This document shows positions 60,565 to 64,000 of a DNA stretch of 64,000 nucleotides, piece after piece. The notes under the pieces are model-generated. The model saw only the letters and a program-made list of their open reading frames with translations. It was not told the DNA's origin and did no database searches. This DNA comes from Desulfurococcales archaeon. Lineage in GTDB: Archaea > Thermoproteota > Thermoprotei_A > Sulfolobales > Desulfurococcaceae. The translations under genes were made by a program, and so were the position numbers. How positions within the stretch are numbered: position 1 is the stretch's first letter; each line of letters starts with the position of its first letter. The stretch is from positions 1 through 64,000 of the forward strand of contig WAPN01000006.1 of NCBI GenBank assembly GCA_015520735.1, given 5' to 3'.

Positions 60565-61838
60565 ATCCAGCCCCTGAGCTTCATTGCTCTTACTACACGG
60601 TCTACTGCGATCGCATAGGCAGCAGCTCTCATTGGGTACTCGCTGTACTTCTTCTGCCATTCGTCGAATACTCTGTTGAAGTTCCTGGTCATTATCCTGT
60701 CTAATCTCTCGAGTGCTTCCTCATCTGTTAGCCAGCAACCCATGCGGTTGTGGCTCCACTCGATCCAGCTCATTGTTACGCCGCCAGCATTTGCAAGGAT
60801 ATCAGGCACTATGATTACGCCCTTCTTGTGGAGTATTTCCTCTGCCTCAGGAGTTGTCGGGCCGTTTGCACCCTCGCTGATAACCTTTGCCTTTATCTTG
60901 TCGGCGTTCTTGATGGTTATCACGTTCTCTGTCGCGGCGGGGATCAGTATGTCTACATCTAGCTCTAGGAGTTCCTCGTTGCTAATTATCTTGACGCCTC
61001 CCTTCTTATAGTTGGTTACCTTTCTCGTCTCGCTCTTTACCTTGATTGCTTCCTCGACATCGATTCCATTGGGATCATAGATCGCTCCGCTCCTGTCGCT
61101 AACCGCTACTATCTTGGCACCCCACTGCTTGAGGTAAAGGGCTGCGTACTGGCCCACGTTTCCAAATCCCTGGATTGCTACGGTCTTGCCCTCTACTCCA
61201 CCGATCCAGCGCTTAGCAGCTTCTCTGGCTGTTAGGGCAGTACCGTAGCCAGTTGATACTATTCTCGCGTGTAGTCCGCCCAGCTCTACCGGCTTAGCGG
61301 TTACTACACCCCAGGCATTGTAACCTACGATCTTGCTGTACTCGTCGAAATACCAGGCCATGGTCTGTGGGTTGGTGTAGACGTCAGGAGCGGGTATGTC
61401 GACGTCAGGGCCTACGTCCTTGGCTATTGCCGCAAAGTACTTCCTGCTTAGCTCTTCTAATTCTCTCTGGCTTAGCTCCTTGGGGTTAACTCTTATTCCT
61501 CCCTTGCCACCACCGTAAGGTATTCCTGCAAGGCTGTTCTTCCAGGTCATCCACATTGAGAGAGCTACTACTTCTCCAGGAGTCACATCTTCACGGTACC
61601 TGATACCGCCCTTGTAGGGACCTAGGGCGCTGTTGTGCTGGCTTCTCCAACCAATGTAGACTTCGATCTTACCATTGTCTCTCCTTATAGGTATTTTGAC
61701 TTGGACGAGCTTCTCTGGGTGACGTAGCACCTCCACAATCTCATCGGGAAGACCGAGAAGCTTAGCTGCTTCTCGTAGCTGTTTTACAGCCATTTGATAA
61801 GTAGGATCGTTTTCGTACAAGATAGGCGAGATCTCCAT
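60561..61838 (-). CDS. gdhA: Glutamate dehydrogenase
   Basis: Interconverts glutamate and 2-oxoglutarate with ammonia; a major protein of hyperthermophilic archaea. 425 residues. GPYKGGIRYREDVT near 72-85, the active-site Lys in MWMTWKNSLAGIPYGGGKGG near 95-114, APDVYTNPQTMAWYFDEYS near 150-168, and the nucleotide loop IQGFGNVGQYAA near 219-230. A strong promoter and GGTGATT ribosome site lie upstream. The enzyme probably links peptide fermentation with ammonia release. Confidence 0.96.
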   Translation of the reverse strand: MEISPILYENDPTYQMAVKQLREAAKLLGLPDEIVEVLRHPEKLVQVKIPIRRDNGKIEVYIGWRSQHNSALGPYKGGIRYREDVTPGEVVALSMWMTWKNSLAGIPYGGGKGGIRVNPKELSQRELEELSRKYFAAIAKDVGPDVDIPAPDVYTNPQTMAWYFDEYSKIVGYNAWGVVTAKPVELGGLHARIVSTGYGTALTAREAAKRWIGGVEGKTVAIQGFGNVGQYAALYLKQWGAKIVAVSDRSGAIYDPNGIDVEEAIKVKSETRKVTNYKKGGVKIISNEELLELDVDILIPAATENVITIKNADKIKAKVISEGANGPTTPEAEEILHKKGVIIVPDILANAGGVTMSWIEWSHNRMGCWLTDEEALERLDRIMTRNFNRVFDEWQKKYSEYPMRAAAYAIAVDRVVRAMKLRGWI

Positions 61839-61888
61839 TCGGAATCACCACTATGTTTCTCAACATTAAGAATATACTGTATTGTTGG

Positions 61889-61898
61889 GTATATATAT
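61889..61898 (-). promoter_or_regulatory. TATA box of gdhA
   Basis: The minus strand reads GGATATATATACCC here, about 55 bases before the gdhA ATG. With initiation about 25 bases downstream, the leader would be about 25-30 bases and include GGTGATT. The rest of the 216-base gap (61839-62054) is AT-rich with several further TATA-like runs; no gene seen. Confidence 0.55.
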
Positions 61899-62054
61899 CC
61901 TTCGGTAATGTACTTATATGTTAATACTACTATGGGTGGGAACCAAGTGGGTATATATGTGCATATAAATGGGGTGTAAATACCAAAATAGAATATCATA
62001 TCATATATATCTACCAGAATAATAGTTGTATATAGATGTATGTATAATCAAAAT

Positions 62055-63245
62055 CTACTCTTCCCTTATTATCAACGTATCACTGTGCTCCTGAAGCGTC
62101 TTGAATAGTTTGGATATATCTACATCCTTTATTGGTGGCAAGATATGCGGCTTAGGCGGTTCCTCTCCAGACTTTAGAGCTCCTCTTCTCGCCAGTTCCT
62201 CAACTATTCTTTTCTTGAGGGTATCATCGGCTAACACGCTATGATATATCGTTGATAGACTCTTCTTGATCATATCTGGTATGTGAGATTCATCCCTCTC
62301 CTCATGTATGTGGGGATTACGTGGCTCTATCTGGTATATCTCGATTGTTTTCTCGAAGACATCTTTATCCACTTTCTTCTTTATTCCTGTATATTCTTCA
62401 AGCATGTAGACTATTTCATAGGGCTCTATACTGAAACCACTCGCATAGGCTAGTTTGTCCACGAGCTCCATGGTCATAGCATGCTCTCCGGCGTTACTCG
62501 TCTTTATGATGTCTGTCTCGAACTTTGTCAGCCTTGCAATCAACATGTTCATGAACCTATTTGTTATTTCTGATACACGTCCTCTTCTCCTGAAATAGAA
62601 TCTTCTGCCTACGAACTTCGTCTTGTATGGCCATTTTATTCTGATCATGGTATATGGTGATTGCGCCATGTAGAAGCCGGCTGCATAAATGTCGACATAC
62701 TCATTGACCGCTCCTGGAATATAGTTATCCGAGTCTATGAAACCAACATATCTTCTCCCAATGATCTTTGATAAGAGCAGCCCTAAAACCATGCCTTCTC
62801 CCTTTCCATCTCTGATCTTCCCCGTTTCATCAAGAAGATAAGGGTAACCTGCCTCGACCAATCCATCACTAAAAGCTAGGTCTTTCTGATGTACCATGAG
62901 AAATGGCCGCCTCGTTAAGCGGTAAAACTGGTATACCGTGTCAAGCTCAATCCTATATCTGTCGATAGGTTCTCGTCGGCTATTGGAAACAATTATGACA
63001 AACGCTTCATGTGGAATCCCGCTAAGAACTCCTTCCAGGACCTTTGGATTCTCGTCTTTGATCGGTATTATAATCGTCATGTTCGACTCAAGCTCTTCGA
63101 GCTCCGCCCTACCAATATTTATAGTGCCAGCCACATCGCCCAATGGGCCACTCGACTTACCACCTGTTAGCTCAAGCACCCTCTGAACATCAAAGAACTT
63201 GACAGCGCCAAATCGCTCCATATACCGGGGCATCTCTAGTCTCAC
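62055..63245 (-). CDS. mpgS: Mannosyl-3-phosphoglycerate synthase
   Basis: Transfers mannose from GDP-mannose to 3-phosphoglycerate, first step to mannosylglycerate, a heat- and salt-protecting solute. 396 residues of GT55 type: MPRYMERFGAVKFFDVQRVL at the N-terminus, TIIIPIKDENPKVLEGVLSG near 56-75, GKGEGMVLG near 147-155 and the metal motif FIDSDNYIPGAVNEY near 168-182. GTG start after GGGGGTGAAG. It is divergent from the phosphatase gene, forming a two-gene unit around one 88-base promoter region. Confidence 0.95.
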   Translation of the reverse strand: MRLEMPRYMERFGAVKFFDVQRVLELTGGKSSGPLGDVAGTINIGRAELEELESNMTIIIPIKDENPKVLEGVLSGIPHEAFVIIVSNSRREPIDRYRIELDTVYQFYRLTRRPFLMVHQKDLAFSDGLVEAGYPYLLDETGKIRDGKGEGMVLGLLLSKIIGRRYVGFIDSDNYIPGAVNEYVDIYAAGFYMAQSPYTMIRIKWPYKTKFVGRRFYFRRRGRVSEITNRFMNMLIARLTKFETDIIKTSNAGEHAMTMELVDKLAYASGFSIEPYEIVYMLEEYTGIKKKVDKDVFEKTIEIYQIEPRNPHIHEERDESHIPDMIKKSLSTIYHSVLADDTLKKRIVEELARRGALKSGEEPPKPHILPPIKDVDISKLFKTLQEHSDTLIIREE

Positions 63246-63333
63246 TAATGCTTCACCCCCAGACTACTATATTTAGTAGAGAGAGGAATAAAACATGAGT
63301 TGTTGAATCAACACTGTTTCGTGGTGCATAGGG

Positions 63334-64000
63334 ATGCGCCTCGTTATAATGACTGATCTCGATGGATGCGTCCTTGATCCCGAGACATACAAGTATGATA
63401 AAACACTTCCCCTGATACAAAGGCTAAGAAAACAGGGCATAGAAATAATCTTTAACTCTTCAAAAACAAGAGCAGAGCAGTTGCTCTACATGGATAGGCT
63501 AGGGCTAAAAAATATAGTTTTCATAGTTGAAAACGGTGCTGCGATCTATATCCCGAAAAAGAAAGTCAGCCTACATATTATTAAATATAATACTAAATGC
63601 AGGGATCACGGGGATTACTATGTTTGTGTTCTCGGTAAAACAATAGATGAGATAAAGAACATGCTAAGTGACATTATAGAGAAGTACAGAGACCACATAA
63701 TATGGATGGATAAGATCACACCAAGACTATTTAGTGAGCTAACAGGCCTGCCAGAAGACGAGGCAGTGCTCGCGCTTAAGCGGGAATACAGCTATTTATT
63801 TGTCCCTAAGACGAAAGATAGGGCAACCATAGATGAAGTACTAAACGAAATAAGAGGGAGAGGCCTAAACATCCAGGTAAGCGGTGTCGGGATTAGCCAG
63901 ATCAATGGAGACCATGATAAGGGCAAAGCTCTTCTCCTTCTAAGAGATATTGTGAAGGACTATAGGGATGCCCACATAATTGCAATGGGCGATGCTATGA
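63334..64000 (+). CDS. mpgP: Mannosyl-3-phosphoglycerate phosphatase (cut by window end)
   Basis: HAD-family phosphatase that removes the phosphate made by mpgS. The N-terminal 222 residues are present: motif I MTDLDGCVLDPE with Asp8 and Asp10, motif II-like FNSSKTR near 40-46, ENGAAIYIP near 69-77, and the motif IV start GDAM just at the window edge. ATG at 63334 after GGTGCATAGGG. The missing C-terminal part lies beyond 64000. Pairing with mpgS supports the call. Confidence 0.93.
   Translation, partial: MRLVIMTDLDGCVLDPETYKYDKTLPLIQRLRKQGIEIIFNSSKTRAEQLLYMDRLGLKNIVFIVENGAAIYIPKKKVSLHIIKYNTKCRDHGDYYVCVLGKTIDEIKNMLSDIIEKYRDHIIWMDKITPRLFSELTGLPEDEAVLALKREYSYLFVPKTKDRATIDEVLNEIRGRGLNIQVSGVGISQINGDHDKGKALLLLRDIVKDYRDAHIIAMGDAM

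Noticed and set aside
1-64000. CRISPR arrays, insertion sequences, prophage, integrase sites
   Set aside because: No repeated spacer pattern, transposase or integrase was seen; the gene set is core metabolism and information processing.
1-64000. tRNA and rRNA genes
   Set aside because: No cloverleaf with a GTTCRA T-arm and no rRNA-like stretch was found by eye; a short tRNA with intron could still be missed and tRNAscan-SE would settle it.

Overview
The window looks like chromosomal DNA of a hyperthermophilic crenarchaeote (Thermoproteota), most likely a Desulfurococcales-type heterotroph. Evidence: archaeal-only information genes (PriL primase subunit, NMD3, DtdA, Taw3, an ESCRT-III/CdvB protein, Hef-like helicase), archaeal riboflavin enzymes (GTP cyclohydrolase III, archaeal RibC, RibD-type reductase), mannosylglycerate synthesis genes, many GTG/TTG starts with GGTG-type ribosome binding sites, and at least six C/D box guide RNAs. 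GC content is moderate, roughly 40-45% by eye. I saw no tRNA or rRNA gene, CRISPR array, insertion sequence or prophage, so this is dense core genome.

Layout: 1-430 holds a GC-rich, strongly folded element, probably an RNA. 431-6470: aspS, adk, a DUF2797 gene, an Lrp regulator, NMD3, a PAP2-like membrane protein and priL. 6500-6690: two C/D box sRNAs in tandem just upstream of priL. 6700-14400: secreted or membrane genes of unknown function, a membrane-anchored winged-helix protein, a sRNA, nnr, a 41-codon Cys-rich gene beside a YkgJ-type Fe/Zn protein, and BtpA. 14493-20801: a MoxR/DUF58/DUF4129/DUF4350 operon with two membrane partners. 20800-29100: a sRNA, dtdA, taw3, thiI, a tRNA-binding domain protein, an ADP-forming acyl-CoA synthetase alpha subunit, a sirtuin-like gene and a helicase. 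29100-37990: endonuclease IV-like protein, a degenerate phosphoesterase with a nucleotidyltransferase, HAD, NAPRTase, YjbQ, ArfC/RibD reductase, Hsp20, a phosphodiesterase, uridine phosphorylase and PfkB kinase. 37990-43320: three poorly known genes, sucC-sucD, ppa and a membrane-anchored secreted protein. 43325-50800: a sRNA, a glycosyltransferase, an RNA-processing metallo-beta-lactamase, a ribbon-helix-helix protein with no standard start codon, TatD, a zinc protein, an AIR-synthase-like enzyme and CdvB. 51300-56170: a sRNA whose guide matches the 16S 530 loop, a secreted protein, and the riboflavin operon ribB-ribC-ribH-gch3 with a divergent deaminase-like amidohydrolase. 56220-64000: trpS, hexulose-phosphate synthase, a 5-FCL-like protein, prenyl synthase, DUF504, gdhA, and divergent mpgS/mpgP (mpgP cut by the window end).

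The genes support translation and RNA modification (aspS, trpS, thiI, taw3, dtdA, C/D sRNAs), flavin and NAD supply, nucleoside salvage, peptide/organic-acid fermentation (gdhA, acd, sucCD, ppa), ether lipid synthesis and compatible-solute production. The most interesting items are the amidohydrolase beside the riboflavin genes, which could supply the deaminase step I do not know a gene for in archaea; the C/D sRNA set; the folded element at the left edge; a probable 1-nt frame shift in an A6 run in the YkgJ gene; and the ribbon-helix-helix gene that appears to start at ATT. All calls come from reading the sequence and from memory of protein families; no search was run.
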